DNA of 64,000 bases. Source: Terriglobus tenax. GTDB lineage: Bacteria; Acidobacteriota; Terriglobia; Terriglobales; Acidobacteriaceae. The notes below the pieces were generated by a model. The model searched no databases. It had not been told where the DNA came from and worked only from the letters and a program-made list of their open reading frames with translations. The position numbers and the translations under genes are program-made. Location: the NCBI RefSeq assembly GCF_025685395.1, contig NZ_JAGSYA010000003.1, positions 1,240,001-1,304,000 on the forward strand, read 5' to 3'. This document shows, one piece after another, positions 53,566 through 62,852 of this stretch. Every line of letters starts with the position of its first letter. Position 1 is the stretch's first letter.

Positions 53566-56520
53566 ATGCCGCATTTGTCCCGCTTCTTTTCAGGCTTGTG
53601 CAGACGCCCCGTCGTCCGGTCGATACTTCTTTTTGCGGTTGGTATTCTTGCCGCCGCAAGCGCCCATGCGCAGGTTGGCGCAAATCTATCCGGAACAGTG
53701 AAGGACACAACAGGAGCCGTCATCGCCGGTGCCTCCGTGACCATCACCAACCTCGCGACCAGTGAATCCCGCGTGCTGACCAGCGGAACGCAGGGCGAGT
53801 ATCGCGCCGTTAATCTGCCGCCCGCACAGTACAGCGTGACGGCCCAGGCCGCAGGCTTTGGCACGACCAAGAAGACGGTCGAGTTGCTTGTCGGCTCAGA
53901 GTTGACGACCGATATCGACCTGGGAACAGCCGGAACCTCCGAGGTTGTTTCGGTTGAGGCCGGTGGCGCCGATATTTTGATTGAAACCACCAAGTCGCAG
54001 CCCTCCTCCATTATTGACAACCGCCAACTTGCGGCGCTGCCAGTACTGAACCGCAGCTTCCTTGCCATTGCGCAGACGATGCCGGGTGTAGCGCCTGTAG
54101 CCGCCATGGCCGTGACACAGAAGTTTGCCGTGTCGAAGTTCGGCGGTGTTGCTGACCAGCGCAACGGCTATACGACCATCATCGACGGAACTCCGCTGGA
54201 CGACTCGACCTGGGGCGCTCCGATTATCAACATCTCGCAGGATGCGATCCAGGAATTCAAGGTCTTCCAGCACCAGTTCGATGCGCAATACGGTAAGGCC
54301 ATGAATGCGGTGGTCAACGTGGTTACCCTTGCCGGTGGCGAGAAGTATCACGGCACGACGTACTACTTTGGCCGCGATGCCTCCGTCAATGCCGTCAATG
54401 CACTGGCCACGTCGATGCCTCCGTACAAGCTTCTCCGTACAGGCGCCACAACGGGCGGCCCTGTTCCCAAGATCGATCGCACGCACTTCTTCGGAAGCTT
54501 TGAATATGTGCGTATCAATACCGCTCAGGTAACCGCTCTTCCCGCGAGTAACCCCTACGCATCCCAGCTGAATGGCAACTATCCCTACACGCAATGGGAG
54601 TCGATTGCGGATGTGAAGGTGGATCACACCTTTTCTGACAAGCACACGGCGTATGGCCGCTATGCCTACGATCACCAGTTCCTGCCGAACGGCGGACCGC
54701 AGAACTCGGCCAGCAATACGACCGACAACAGCATTGCGCACAGCCTTGTGCTGGAAGATAACTACATCCTTTCGCCCCGGATGGTGAACACGGCTCGTTA
54801 CGCCTACCTGAATCACAATCTGTTCTCGACGCCTGGGAACAACAACCTGAATATCGTGCGTCCGGGTTACACCTTTGGACAGAACAACACGCTGCCGCAG
54901 TACTTCCCGCGCACGAACCATACGCTCAGCGATACGTTGTTTCTCTCCAACGCCAAGCATCAGTTGAAGCTGGGTGCGGAGCTAACGAAGGTGTATTCCA
55001 CCTACGAATCGCACTATTACGAAACGGGCCAGTTCACCTTCACGACGGAAGCGCCCTTTGATGCGAACAACTCGGCCACCTGGCCGACGGTCTTCACCAT
55101 GCAGACCCCGGGTGAGTATTTCTATCGCCAGCTGCAATACACCGGCTTTGTGCAGGACGATTACAAGGTCCTTCCGCGCCTGACGCTCAACCTGGGCCTT
55201 CGTTATGACTTCAACTCGAACCTGCGGAACAACAAGTTCTACAACAACCTGCTGATCAATCCCTTCTTTGCCGGTGTGAATAACTTCATCTCCCCGAGCC
55301 GCGGTACGGACTGGGTGGGTGGACTGCAGCCCCGCATTGGTTTTGCGTATGACGTGGATGGCCGTGGCAAGCTGGTCATCCGTGGCGGCTTCGGCATCTA
55401 CTACACGCGCATGCGTCCTTACTGGGCGCTGCAGGACCAGACGCAGACCCTGGGTGCGGCCGTCCGTATTACTAATCCTCAGCAGTTGAGAAACTATCCG
55501 AATGTCACCGCCGTTCTTGGTGGTCAGTCGCTGCAGGATTACGTCAACTCGGGCGGAGCTCGTGCAGCCAACACCCTGGCGAACGATTTCAGCCTGCCTT
55601 CTTCGATGAACTTCTCCGCGGGCATCGGCTGGCAGATCGATTCCAGGTCATCGCTCAACCTGAATTTCGTTCATGACCATTCCACGAAGGAGATTGCCAC
55701 GCGCGATCTGAACCTGCCAGCCAGCGGTGTGATTACACAACTGGCGGGAGCTGTTCCGACCGGTGGCGTTGTCAGCCGCCCGGTACCTCGCTTCACCACC
55801 TTCGGTTCTGTCTATAACAATGGCCAGTCCCGTTACGATGCCCTGGAGCTGCAGTACCGCACGCGACCGAAGTTTCTGGATACGGCTGTCATCTCCTACA
55901 CCTACTCGCGCAGCATCATTGATGCCTTGACCTATTACTCGCAGTACGTCGGTACGATGCGTACGCCGCAGAACTACTCCTACAACCCGACCGACACGCC
56001 GAACAACCTCAGCGTCTCGCTCGCTTCGAAGGAGTTCCTGAAGGGCTTCCGCGTCAGCACCATCTTCCGCGGACTTTCCGGCAGTCCGTTCTCGACGCAG
56101 GCGGGCATTGACCTGGATGGCGACGGTATTCCGAACAACGATCGCCCCCTGGGGCTTCCGCAGTATGTGGGACGCGGCGATGTGACCGGGCAACTTGCTC
56201 TGATCAACGCGTTCCGTGCGAATCCGTGCCGTTATCTCTACTACTCCACCTCAAGCTGCACCATTGCTGCTTACGGTGGGGGCACCATCCGTCGTGACCA
56301 GCTCGTTCCGGATGCAACGCTCACATGGGATGCCCGTATCACCAAGGCCTTCCATTTCGGCGACCACTACCTGGTTGAGGGATTCTTCGAGGGCTATAAC
56401 CTCGGCAACCATCCCACACGGTATGGGCAGAATGCAAACATGAACTCCACTGCTTACATGCAACCGACGTCGGCCCTGCCTGCCCGTCAGTTGCAGTGGG
56501 GTGCTCGCGTCCGCTACTAA
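53566..56520 (+). CDS. Oar-like TonB-dependent receptor (4)
   Basis: From the ATG at 53566 (AGGAG eight bases upstream; ORF begins at 53437) the protein is 984 residues. A signal peptide (about 1-35) ends ASAHAQ. Then a carboxypeptidase-like domain (GANLSGTVKDTTGAVIAGAS, about 37-115), a plug (LAALPVLNRSFLAIAQTMPG, YTTIIDGTPLDDSTWG) and a barrel ending LQWGARVRY. It is convergent with ggt, with two terminators between. The ligand is unknown. Confidence 0.88.
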   Translation: MPHLSRFFSGLCRRPVVRSILLFAVGILAAASAHAQVGANLSGTVKDTTGAVIAGASVTITNLATSESRVLTSGTQGEYRAVNLPPAQYSVTAQAAGFGTTKKTVELLVGSELTTDIDLGTAGTSEVVSVEAGGADILIETTKSQPSSIIDNRQLAALPVLNRSFLAIAQTMPGVAPVAAMAVTQKFAVSKFGGVADQRNGYTTIIDGTPLDDSTWGAPIINISQDAIQEFKVFQHQFDAQYGKAMNAVVNVVTLAGGEKYHGTTYYFGRDASVNAVNALATSMPPYKLLRTGATTGGPVPKIDRTHFFGSFEYVRINTAQVTALPASNPYASQLNGNYPYTQWESIADVKVDHTFSDKHTAYGRYAYDHQFLPNGGPQNSASNTTDNSIAHSLVLEDNYILSPRMVNTARYAYLNHNLFSTPGNNNLNIVRPGYTFGQNNTLPQYFPRTNHTLSDTLFLSNAKHQLKLGAELTKVYSTYESHYYETGQFTFTTEAPFDANNSATWPTVFTMQTPGEYFYRQLQYTGFVQDDYKVLPRLTLNLGLRYDFNSNLRNNKFYNNLLINPFFAGVNNFISPSRGTDWVGGLQPRIGFAYDVDGRGKLVIRGGFGIYYTRMRPYWALQDQTQTLGAAVRITNPQQLRNYPNVTAVLGGQSLQDYVNSGGARAANTLANDFSLPSSMNFSAGIGWQIDSRSSLNLNFVHDHSTKEIATRDLNLPASGVITQLAGAVPTGGVVSRPVPRFTTFGSVYNNGQSRYDALELQYRTRPKFLDTAVISYTYSRSIIDALTYYSQYVGTMRTPQNYSYNPTDTPNNLSVSLASKEFLKGFRVSTIFRGLSGSPFSTQAGIDLDGDGIPNNDRPLGLPQYVGRGDVTGQLALINAFRANPCRYLYYSTSSCTIAAYGGGTIRRDQLVPDATLTWDARITKAFHFGDHYLVEGFFEGYNLGNHPTRYGQNANMNSTAYMQPTSALPARQLQWGARVRY

Positions 56521-56546
56521 CCTGTATCCCTCCGGCAATACCTGCA

Positions 56547-56582
56547 CAGGATGCGCCTTGAGCGGCGCATCCTGTTTTCTTT
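56547..56582 (+). terminator. Terminator after receptor 4
   Basis: An 11-bp stem (56547-56557 with 56564-56574), loop TTGAGC, is followed by TTTTCTTT, a good plus-strand Rho-independent terminator. Confidence 0.85.
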
Positions 56583-56617
56583 GCGGATACGAAAGGGCTT
56601 GCAGCGTTTACAGGCAT

Positions 56618-56645
56618 AAAGGCCGGATCAAAAGATCCGGCCTTT
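56618..56645 (-). terminator. Terminator after the gamma-glutamyltransferase gene
   Basis: A 12-bp perfect stem (56618-56629 with 56634-56645) with an AAAA loop lies 26 bp downstream of the minus-strand ggt stop. Confidence 0.75.
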
Positions 56646-56670
56646 GTGTGTTTGAGGTGCAGTCGTTGTG

Positions 56671-58512
56671 TTACCAGCCGATGGCATATCCCGTGCGGCG
56701 AGGGTCGGCTCCAGCGGTCATGGCTCCCGTCTCGGGATCGATGGCTACGGCCTGCATACCTCCGACGGCGGCGGTGAAGTCACCGCCGGGCTTCAAGATG
56801 TAGCCCATGGCCTTCAGAGCTTCCATCGTTTTGGCTGGAACACGGTTTTCGATGGTGATCGAGATCTCGGAGCCCGGCTTATAGAAGTTCGGTTTGGCAT
56901 CGACGGCAAATCGGGGATTCTCCACCGCCTGTTGCACCGGCAGCTTGAAATCGATCAGGTTGACCAGCATCTCAAACTCGGTCTGGCCAATCGTCTCGCC
57001 ACCGGGAGTCCCGTAGACGAACGCAGGCTTGCCGTCTTTCAGCACGATGACAGGAGCGTTGTTCAGCAGCGGACGTTGTCCAGGCTTCACATAATTCACG
57101 TTGTCAGGGTAGGGAGACGAAGAGCCAAGCCGCATGCCGTTGTTCAGCAGCAGCCCGGTATTACCCACGACGACACCATTGCCGAAACCGCCGCCGATAG
57201 TGGGCGTGCAGGCAACGGCATTGCCGAAGGGATCGACGATGGAGAAGCTGGTAGTATCGCGCTCAATTTCATAGTCATCGTTGTAAAGCGGCCCTTTGGG
57301 CTTCTCGAGAGCAGCCTGCGTGGTGTCCTTCGGAAGCTCTCCCCACGAGGGATAGGCAACGGACTTGCCGGGCTGGATCAGCTTGCCGCGCTCTGCGGCG
57401 AACTGCTTGGAGAGGAGCTGTGCCGTGGGAACCCTGGTGGTGCGTGTGTCGGCCACGTAGTGGTAGATGTCGGCCTTCGATACCTTGATGGCTTCCATCT
57501 CCAGGTTAAGTGCCTCCGGGCTCAGGTTGCCCATTTTGGCAAGGTCGTAAGGTTCAACCAGGTTCAGCGCCATGGCCAGCTCAAAGCCGCCGCGGCTGGA
57601 AGCAGGATTACTGTAGACATCGTAGCCGCGATAGTTGATGTGTACGGGCTCAGCCCATTCAGGCTTTACGGCAGCCATGTCCGCCTTGGTGATCAGGCCG
57701 CCGTTCTCTTTGAAAAAGCGTGCGAACTCATCGGCAATGTCTCCCTTGTAGAAGCGGTCATAGGCAGCCTGGATGGCTTCCTGACGCGACTTACCTTTCT
57801 TGAGCGCAGCCTGCTCGGCTTCGACAAGCTTCTTCAGCGTGTTGGCCAGGTCCGAATTCTTGAAGGTGTCGCCGGCCTTAGGAACCTTGCCCTCGGGATA
57901 GAAGAGCTTTGCTGAAGTAGGTGCCTGCATCAGGCGCTTCTGTGCACCGGCAATTGCGGCGGCCAGGGTGCGGTCCATGGGGTAGCCATGCTCGGCATAA
58001 TCAATCGCAGGTGCCAGGGTGTCTTTCAGGCTCATGGTGCCGTACTTCTGGAACAGCACAAGGTAGCCGCCGATGTTGCCCGGGGGCAGGCCGGCCTTGA
58101 TGCCCCAGTCCAGAGCTTCGGGAGTCATCTCTTCCGCCTTCAGGGCAAGCGGCGCCGCGCCAGCCATGGCAAGCGACTCCACCTTCCCGGTCTTCTTGTT
58201 GTAGAGGGTCATGAAGCCGTTGCCAGCGATGGAGTTCATCTGCGGCTCCATCATGTTCAGGGTGGTGCCAACGGCCATGGCCGCATCAAACGCGTTGCCG
58301 CCCTTCAGCAGCATCTGCAGACCCGCGGAGGCTGCGAGTGGATGGCCGGCGGTGACGATGCCGTGAATGGCAGGAACATTCGGCCGATACGCCGGAAGAG
58401 GACGTCCGCGTCCACCTCCACCATCGGGATCCTGGGCTACGAGCGGAGCAGTGCAGGCAAGGGAGACAGCTGCAACGCCGAGTGTAAGTGCGGCACGATG
58501 GCGACGTTTCAT
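56671..58512 (-). CDS. ggt: Gamma-glutamyltransferase
   Basis: The protein is 613 residues with a signal peptide (1-26). It has the GGT fold: GIVTAGHPLAASAGLQML, KGGNAFDAAMAVG, YNKKTGKVESLA. The autocleavage site lies in RDTTSFSIVDPFGNAVACT, making Thr420 the likely new N-terminus of the small subunit; the usual TTH(F/Y)S reads TTSFS here. GRRPLLNNAPVIVLKDGKP-like and PGGETIGQTEFEML motifs follow. Family members hydrolyse glutathione or transfer gamma-glutamyl in the periplasm. The substitution leaves transpeptidase/hydrolase balance open. Confidence 0.85.
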   Translation of the reverse strand: MKRRHRAALTLGVAAVSLACTAPLVAQDPDGGGGRGRPLPAYRPNVPAIHGIVTAGHPLAASAGLQMLLKGGNAFDAAMAVGTTLNMMEPQMNSIAGNGFMTLYNKKTGKVESLAMAGAAPLALKAEEMTPEALDWGIKAGLPPGNIGGYLVLFQKYGTMSLKDTLAPAIDYAEHGYPMDRTLAAAIAGAQKRLMQAPTSAKLFYPEGKVPKAGDTFKNSDLANTLKKLVEAEQAALKKGKSRQEAIQAAYDRFYKGDIADEFARFFKENGGLITKADMAAVKPEWAEPVHINYRGYDVYSNPASSRGGFELAMALNLVEPYDLAKMGNLSPEALNLEMEAIKVSKADIYHYVADTRTTRVPTAQLLSKQFAAERGKLIQPGKSVAYPSWGELPKDTTQAALEKPKGPLYNDDYEIERDTTSFSIVDPFGNAVACTPTIGGGFGNGVVVGNTGLLLNNGMRLGSSSPYPDNVNYVKPGQRPLLNNAPVIVLKDGKPAFVYGTPGGETIGQTEFEMLVNLIDFKLPVQQAVENPRFAVDAKPNFYKPGSEISITIENRVPAKTMEALKAMGYILKPGGDFTAAVGGMQAVAIDPETGAMTAGADPRRTGYAIGW

Positions 58513-58742
58513 GAAGCGAAACTCCTAACGTTGTCTATGTTTTTGTCGGGTAATGTTCCAGTCGGTGTGCGGCCATCGTAGACGGAAGTTTGCCGGTGAA
58601 CAAATACTTTCTATCGGCGTGATAAGCGGCTCAGAATCATATCTTTGTAGCCACAAAAATCTAATCATGCCCAGCAAGGAAGTGGATTGCAGACCTGTGT
58701 TTAGGCATGCAGAATGAGTCATTTCACTTTTCGTCAGGTTGA

Positions 58743-58755
58743 TCGATTAAATCGA
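58743..58755. promoter_or_regulatory. TCGATT-A-AATCGA palindrome upstream of the cytochrome-quinoprotein gene
   Basis: A perfect 6-1-6 inverted repeat located 37 bp before the ATG at 58793, in the divergent ggt intergenic region (58513-58780), may be an operator. No regulator gene is adjacent. Confidence 0.35.
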
Positions 58756-58792
58756 ATACAGCGTATCTTCACCGCAACGTATGCTGGGCGAA

Positions 58793-60658
58793 ATGAAGAT
58801 CGTATCTTTCGCCGTTCTGGCAGCTTCCACGCTGCTCTCTGCCGTCGTGTCTTTTGCGCAGCTGAGTCCTGCCGCGCCCAGTGCCGCGAATGATCCGGTC
58901 CATCCGCAGGGAACGAACCTTGGCATCTATGCGTTTTCGGCGCGCTGCGCCTCCTGCCACGACTCTCACAAGGCCGGTGTGCCGGACCGCTATGAGCTGA
59001 ATCGCTTCACGGCGGAGGACATTTTCAAAAGTGTCACCGATGGATCGATGAAGCAGTATGCGCAGGACCTTACCGATATTCAGAAGCGTGTGATGGCGGT
59101 GTATGTTGCGGGGCGTCCGTTCGGGTCCTCTCCCGCAGGCGATGCAGGCAACATGGCGAACCGTTGCAAGGCGACGGTACCTAAAGCTGCATCGCGGGAA
59201 GGAGACTGGAACGGCTGGGGCATCAGCCTGGACAATGCTCGCTTCCAGCAGACGACTTCCATTACGGCAGAGAATGTTGCAAAGCTGAAACTGAAGTGGG
59301 CCTTTGGATTTCCGAATGGTAACTCGGCCTACGCGCAGCCAACAGTGGTGCATGGCCGTATCTTTGTTGGTGCTGATACGGGTTACGTATATGCGCTCGA
59401 CGCAGACAGCGGATGCATCTACTGGTCCTTCCGCGCCAACGCCGGCGTGCGTACGGCTGTCTCAGTCGGAGATGGCAAGGAAAGTCGTGCGAAGCAGGTT
59501 GCGTACTTCGGCGATATCAAGGGGAATGTCTATGCCGTGGATGCAGGTACCGGCAGGAAGCTCTGGATGGTCCGCGCGGACACGCATCCGCTGACGCGTA
59601 TCACGGGCGCTCCAGTTTTATACAAGGGCACTCTCTTTGTTCCCATTGCATCGCTGGAAGAGTCAGGCGGCGGCAATGCGAACTATCCGTGCTGCACCTT
59701 CCGTGGCTCCGTTGCTGCGTACCAGGCTGCCAGTGGCAAGCTGCTGTGGAAGACTCATACGATCGCCGAGGAACCTCATCCGGTGAAGAAGACCTCCATC
59801 GGCACGCAGCTCTGGGCTCCCGCAGGAGCAGGGCTATGGTCTTCTCCAACGATCGACGTGAAACGAGGCGCGCTCTATGTCGCGACGGGTAATGGTTACA
59901 CTGAGCCGGCAGCTCCGGAGACGGACGCCATCATGGCTTTCGAGATGAAGACCGGCAAGCGGCTGTGGTCGCGGCAGATGCTGGCGAATGACCACTATGT
60001 TCGCGACTGCCCTGGCAAATACCGTCCGAATGTGACGTTATCCCAGAAATCGGAGACCTGCCCGGACACGCTTGGCCCGGATGTGGACTTCGGCAACTCG
60101 CCCATCCTGCGGGATCTGTCAGACGGTCGCTCGTTGATTGTCATCGGGCAGAAAGATGGCAATGCGTGGGCGCTTGATCCGGACAAGCAAGGGGAGCTTG
60201 TCTGGAACAGGCAACTGACCGCCAGCTTTGAGAATGGCGGTGGCGGCATGCAGTGGGGCTCGGCCGCGGACAAGAAGTCTGTCTACTTCCCGGTGACGCG
60301 TGGCGGAGCAAAGTTTGGTATGGCCGCCGTGAAGCTGGCAACCGGGGAGGTAGAGTGGCGTGCGAATCCTCCGCTCGGCGCACAGGCTCCGGCAACGGTG
60401 ATTCCGGGGGTAGTTTTCTCAGCAGCGTCCGCGGGTGTGCTACACGCCTATGCGACAGCCGATGGAAGGTCCCTGTGGAGCTTCAACACCAGTCAGAGCT
60501 TTGAGACGGTCAACCAGGTAGAGGCCAAGGGAGGCGGCATGGGTGGAGCTTCCGGCCCTGTGATCGTGGGCGGAATGCTCTTCGTCACTTCGGGGTCGTC
60601 CGACTTGTTCGGAGGTCCGCAGCGCGGTAACGTCCTGCTGGCGTTTGGTCTGGAATAA
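58793..60658 (+). CDS. Cytochrome c-PQQ quinoprotein (polyvinyl-alcohol-dehydrogenase-like)
   Basis: From the ATG at 58793 the protein is 621 residues (MKIVSFAVLAASTLLSAVVS); an ATG at 58781 adds four. After a signal peptide (ends FAQ, 23) a cytochrome c domain carries CASCH (52-56). A PQQ propeller follows from about 130 with repeated blades (YALDADSGCIYWSFRANAG, LYVATGNGYTEPAAPETDAI). A vicinal Cys pair (Cys300-Cys301, PCCTF) matches the disulfide seen in PQQ alcohol dehydrogenases. The N-terminal haem order is that of PVA dehydrogenase; electrons would pass from PQQ to haem. The alcohol substrate is unknown. Confidence 0.87.
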   Translation: MKIVSFAVLAASTLLSAVVSFAQLSPAAPSAANDPVHPQGTNLGIYAFSARCASCHDSHKAGVPDRYELNRFTAEDIFKSVTDGSMKQYAQDLTDIQKRVMAVYVAGRPFGSSPAGDAGNMANRCKATVPKAASREGDWNGWGISLDNARFQQTTSITAENVAKLKLKWAFGFPNGNSAYAQPTVVHGRIFVGADTGYVYALDADSGCIYWSFRANAGVRTAVSVGDGKESRAKQVAYFGDIKGNVYAVDAGTGRKLWMVRADTHPLTRITGAPVLYKGTLFVPIASLEESGGGNANYPCCTFRGSVAAYQAASGKLLWKTHTIAEEPHPVKKTSIGTQLWAPAGAGLWSSPTIDVKRGALYVATGNGYTEPAAPETDAIMAFEMKTGKRLWSRQMLANDHYVRDCPGKYRPNVTLSQKSETCPDTLGPDVDFGNSPILRDLSDGRSLIVIGQKDGNAWALDPDKQGELVWNRQLTASFENGGGGMQWGSAADKKSVYFPVTRGGAKFGMAAVKLATGEVEWRANPPLGAQAPATVIPGVVFSAASAGVLHAYATADGRSLWSFNTSQSFETVNQVEAKGGGMGGASGPVIVGGMLFVTSGSSDLFGGPQRGNVLLAFGLE

Positions 60659-60670
60659 GGAAGGGAAGAG

Positions 60671-61090
60671 CTAGCGGGAGTTGCAGCCGCGTTCGTACAC
60701 GCGCGGCTTGCGCCACTCTTCGTCCGTTGCCAGAAGCACGCACTCCTGGCCGCTCTCGGTATCGACGCGGTAGGTGATGTTGCCCTGGCGGTAGACCTGG
60801 TATTTCCCTGACCCCGCGAAACGGCTCCCGTTAACCGCATTGGGCTGCTGCGAATCCATCGCCGGGGCCGAAGGTTGAATCACGATCGGCTGAGTGGAAG
60901 GCGAAGGGGCAGCGGAAGCCGTACTGGAGGGCGTATCGCTGGAGGTAGTGGCGGACCGGGAGGCTGCATCATCTGCAGAGGTGATTTCGCCGTTCGACAT
61001 GGAATGCGATTTACGCCAGTTCATATAGCTGGCATAGCCAAACCAAAGAACGACCAGCACAACCGCAGCAGCGAGAATTTTCCGGGCCAT
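60671..61090 (-). CDS. Small single-pass membrane protein
   Basis: A 139-residue protein starts with one TM helix (IlAAAVVLVVLWFGYASYM region, residues 4-22). A Ser/Thr/Pro/Ala-rich low-complexity stretch (about 35-75) follows and then a short C-terminal domain (YQVYRQGNITYRVDTESGQE, ATDEEWRKPRVYERGC) with two Cys. I do not recognise a family. It is probably an envelope protein of unknown function, convergent with the quinoprotein gene 12 bp away. Confidence 0.55.
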   Translation of the reverse strand: MARKILAAAVVLVVLWFGYASYMNWRKSHSMSNGEITSADDAASRSATTSSDTPSSTASAAPSPSTQPIVIQPSAPAMDSQQPNAVNGSRFAGSGKYQVYRQGNITYRVDTESGQECVLLATDEEWRKPRVYERGCNSR

Positions 61091-61226
61091 AGGGTATCTA
61101 CCTTTTCATGATGCCAGAGTATGGCTGTCCGTTGTCCATTTTTGTGAACTAAATTGAGTGCAACGATGGTGCTATGTGGACGGTGTGAAAACCCCGAAAG
61201 CGGAAAAATGGGCGTAAAATGAAGAT

Positions 61227-62204
61227 GTGCCTAAGTATTCCGTCGTCGTGCCGTTTCATAATGAGGAAGAGAGCGTCACTGCGCTTTATGACCGCCTGAA
61301 GGCGGTGATGGAGCAGACGGGTGAGAGCTTCGAGCTTGTCTTCGTGGATGATGGTTCGCGTGACCGCACCTATCGTCTGCTGCGCGAGATCGCCGCGGTG
61401 GACAGCCGCGTGGTGATCGTGAAGCTGCGCCGCAACTTCGGGCAGACCTCCGCGCTGGCGGCCGGCTTCGATCATTCGCAGGGCGACTTCATTCTGTCGA
61501 TGGATGGCGATCTGCAGCACGACCCCTCGGAGATTCCGCTCTTCCTGGCCAAGCTGGAAGAAGGGTACGACGTTGTCAGCGGCTGGCGCGCCCGCCGTCT
61601 GGACAACATGATGATGCGGCAGATTCCGTCGCGCATCGCCAACTGGGCCATGGCGCGGCTCAGTGGTGTGGAGATTCATGACTTCGGCACCACCTTCAAG
61701 GCCTATCGCCGCGAACTGATCCAGTCCATCCCGCTCTACGGCGAGATGCACCGCTTCATCCCCGCGCTGGCCAGCTGGTATGGCGCCAGCATCTGCGAGC
61801 TTCCTATCAAGATCAGCAACCGCGAGCATGGTAAGAGCCACTACGGCATCTCGCGGACGATCCGTGTCTTCTTTGACCTGCTGACCATCCGCTTCCTGCT
61901 GAAGTACATGACGCGTCCGCTGCACTTCTTCGGAAGGATCGGCCTGCTGGGATTTGTGACTGGCGGAGCCATCACGCTGTGGCTGCTGGCGTTGAAGGTC
62001 TTCCTGCACCAGCACGTCATGACGGCGCATGGACCTGCCATGGCCTTCGCCGGAGTTCTGGTCCTGGCTGGTATTCAGATGATCGGGATTGGCCTTCTGG
62101 GTGAGTTGCAGGTACGTCACTTCCACTCCACGCAGCATCGCGCTCCGTATGCGGTCGACCAGGTTATTCGTTCGCGGTCGTCGGAAGAGTCTCTGATGCA
62201 GTAG
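61227..62204 (+). CDS. Glycosyltransferase family 2 (GtrB/DPM-like)
   Basis: From a GTG at 61227 the protein is 325 residues; an upstream stop limits extension. The GT-A domain has PFHNEEESVTALYDRLKAVM, the DXD motif MDGDLQHDPSEIPLFL and a catalytic region REHGKSHYGISRTIRVFFDL. Two C-terminal TM helices (about 230-300) are those of GtrB/ArnC-type polyprenyl-phosphate glycosyltransferases. It transfers a sugar to a lipid carrier for envelope glycans. The 3' end overlaps the convergent SpoA gene by 41 bp. Confidence 0.87.
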   Translation: MPKYSVVVPFHNEEESVTALYDRLKAVMEQTGESFELVFVDDGSRDRTYRLLREIAAVDSRVVIVKLRRNFGQTSALAAGFDHSQGDFILSMDGDLQHDPSEIPLFLAKLEEGYDVVSGWRARRLDNMMMRQIPSRIANWAMARLSGVEIHDFGTTFKAYRRELIQSIPLYGEMHRFIPALASWYGASICELPIKISNREHGKSHYGISRTIRVFFDLLTIRFLLKYMTRPLHFFGRIGLLGFVTGGAITLWLLALKVFLHQHVMTAHGPAMAFAGVLVLAGIQMIGIGLLGELQVRHFHSTQHRAPYAVDQVIRSRSSEESLMQ

Positions 62205-62421
62205 TGGTCAGGATGCGGACGGCATAATTGCCGTCCACAGCCACCACCTCTCCGCGTGCTACTTCTTTTCCTCCGGCCAGGATGCGGACAGGTTCTTCCA
62301 GCATCCGGTCCAACGGAAAGACATCTCCCTGGGTTAGTTCCAACACCTCGCCCAGGGGCATGACGCGCGTTCCGAAGCAGAGCGTCATGGGCAGTCGCAG
62401 ATCGTGAAAGCGATCGTTCAC
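62164..62421 (-). CDS. Short FliN/SpoA-domain protein
   Basis: I take the GTG at 62421, whose GTGA overlaps the upstream stop, giving 85 residues; the longer ORF start at 62655 is in another gene's sequence. HDLRLPMTLCFGTRVMPLGE then VLELTQGDVFPLDRMLEEPV and ILAGGKEVARGEVVAVDGNY is the FliN/SpoA swapped-dimer fold found in flagellar and type III secretion switch rings. FliN is normally ~130 residues; this lacks an N-terminal extension. It is translationally coupled to the 113-residue SpoA protein. Confidence 0.8.
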   Translation of the reverse strand: MNDRFHDLRLPMTLCFGTRVMPLGEVLELTQGDVFPLDRMLEEPVRILAGGKEVARGEVVAVDGNYAVRILTTTASETLPTTANE

Positions 62422-62759
62422 GGCTGAACTCCCATCTGGAAACCGGAGATCCGGACGCCCAGCTGGTCGCCCGCGCGTTCGAAGTCCACCATCGCCAGAA
62501 ACAATTCGCCAGCCACCAGGGGAACATCCTGGTTCGTCGGGAAGTTGCTGACCAGCACCTGCCCGGGTGCAAGCTGCATCAGCTCTCCCAGGGAAATGCT
62601 GGGGAGCGGGATCGAGACCGCGAGTGGTACCGGCAGTTGCGCCAGGTAGCTCCACTCTTCCGGAGCCGGATTCTGCTCTGCGGCAACCTCAGGTTCGGGC
62701 GTTGCCGTATGTCCGGTCTCGATGACGTTCTCCATGCCGCTGGTAAGTGCAAGCCGCAT
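62418..62759 (-). CDS. FliN/SpoA-domain protein
   Basis: A 113-residue protein with GGGAGA upstream. After a Glu/Pro-rich N-terminus (about 1-40), residues 45-105 are a SpoA domain (LAVSIPLPSISLGELMQLAP, GQVLVSNFP, LVAGELFLAMVDFERAGDQLG). It forms a pair with the 85-residue SpoA protein by 4-bp overlap, and the two may form a heterodimer like FliM-C/FliN or SctQ parts. It is divergent from the FliM-like gene. Confidence 0.75.
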   Translation of the reverse strand: MRLALTSGMENVIETGHTATPEPEVAAEQNPAPEEWSYLAQLPVPLAVSIPLPSISLGELMQLAPGQVLVSNFPTNQDVPLVAGELFLAMVDFERAGDQLGVRISGFQMGVQP

Positions 62760-62852
62760 GCCACATTCTCCCGTTCAGCATTAGTGTGCCTTCATGGGAG
62801 ATCTCTCAGCATTCGCTCGCCCGGCTGGCACGCTATGTGTATCGGCAACAGC

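Noticed and set aside
61149-62138. 329-codon minus-strand ORF across the GT2 gene
   Set aside because: Antisense to the DXD-containing glycosyltransferase; His/Gln-rich, no motif.
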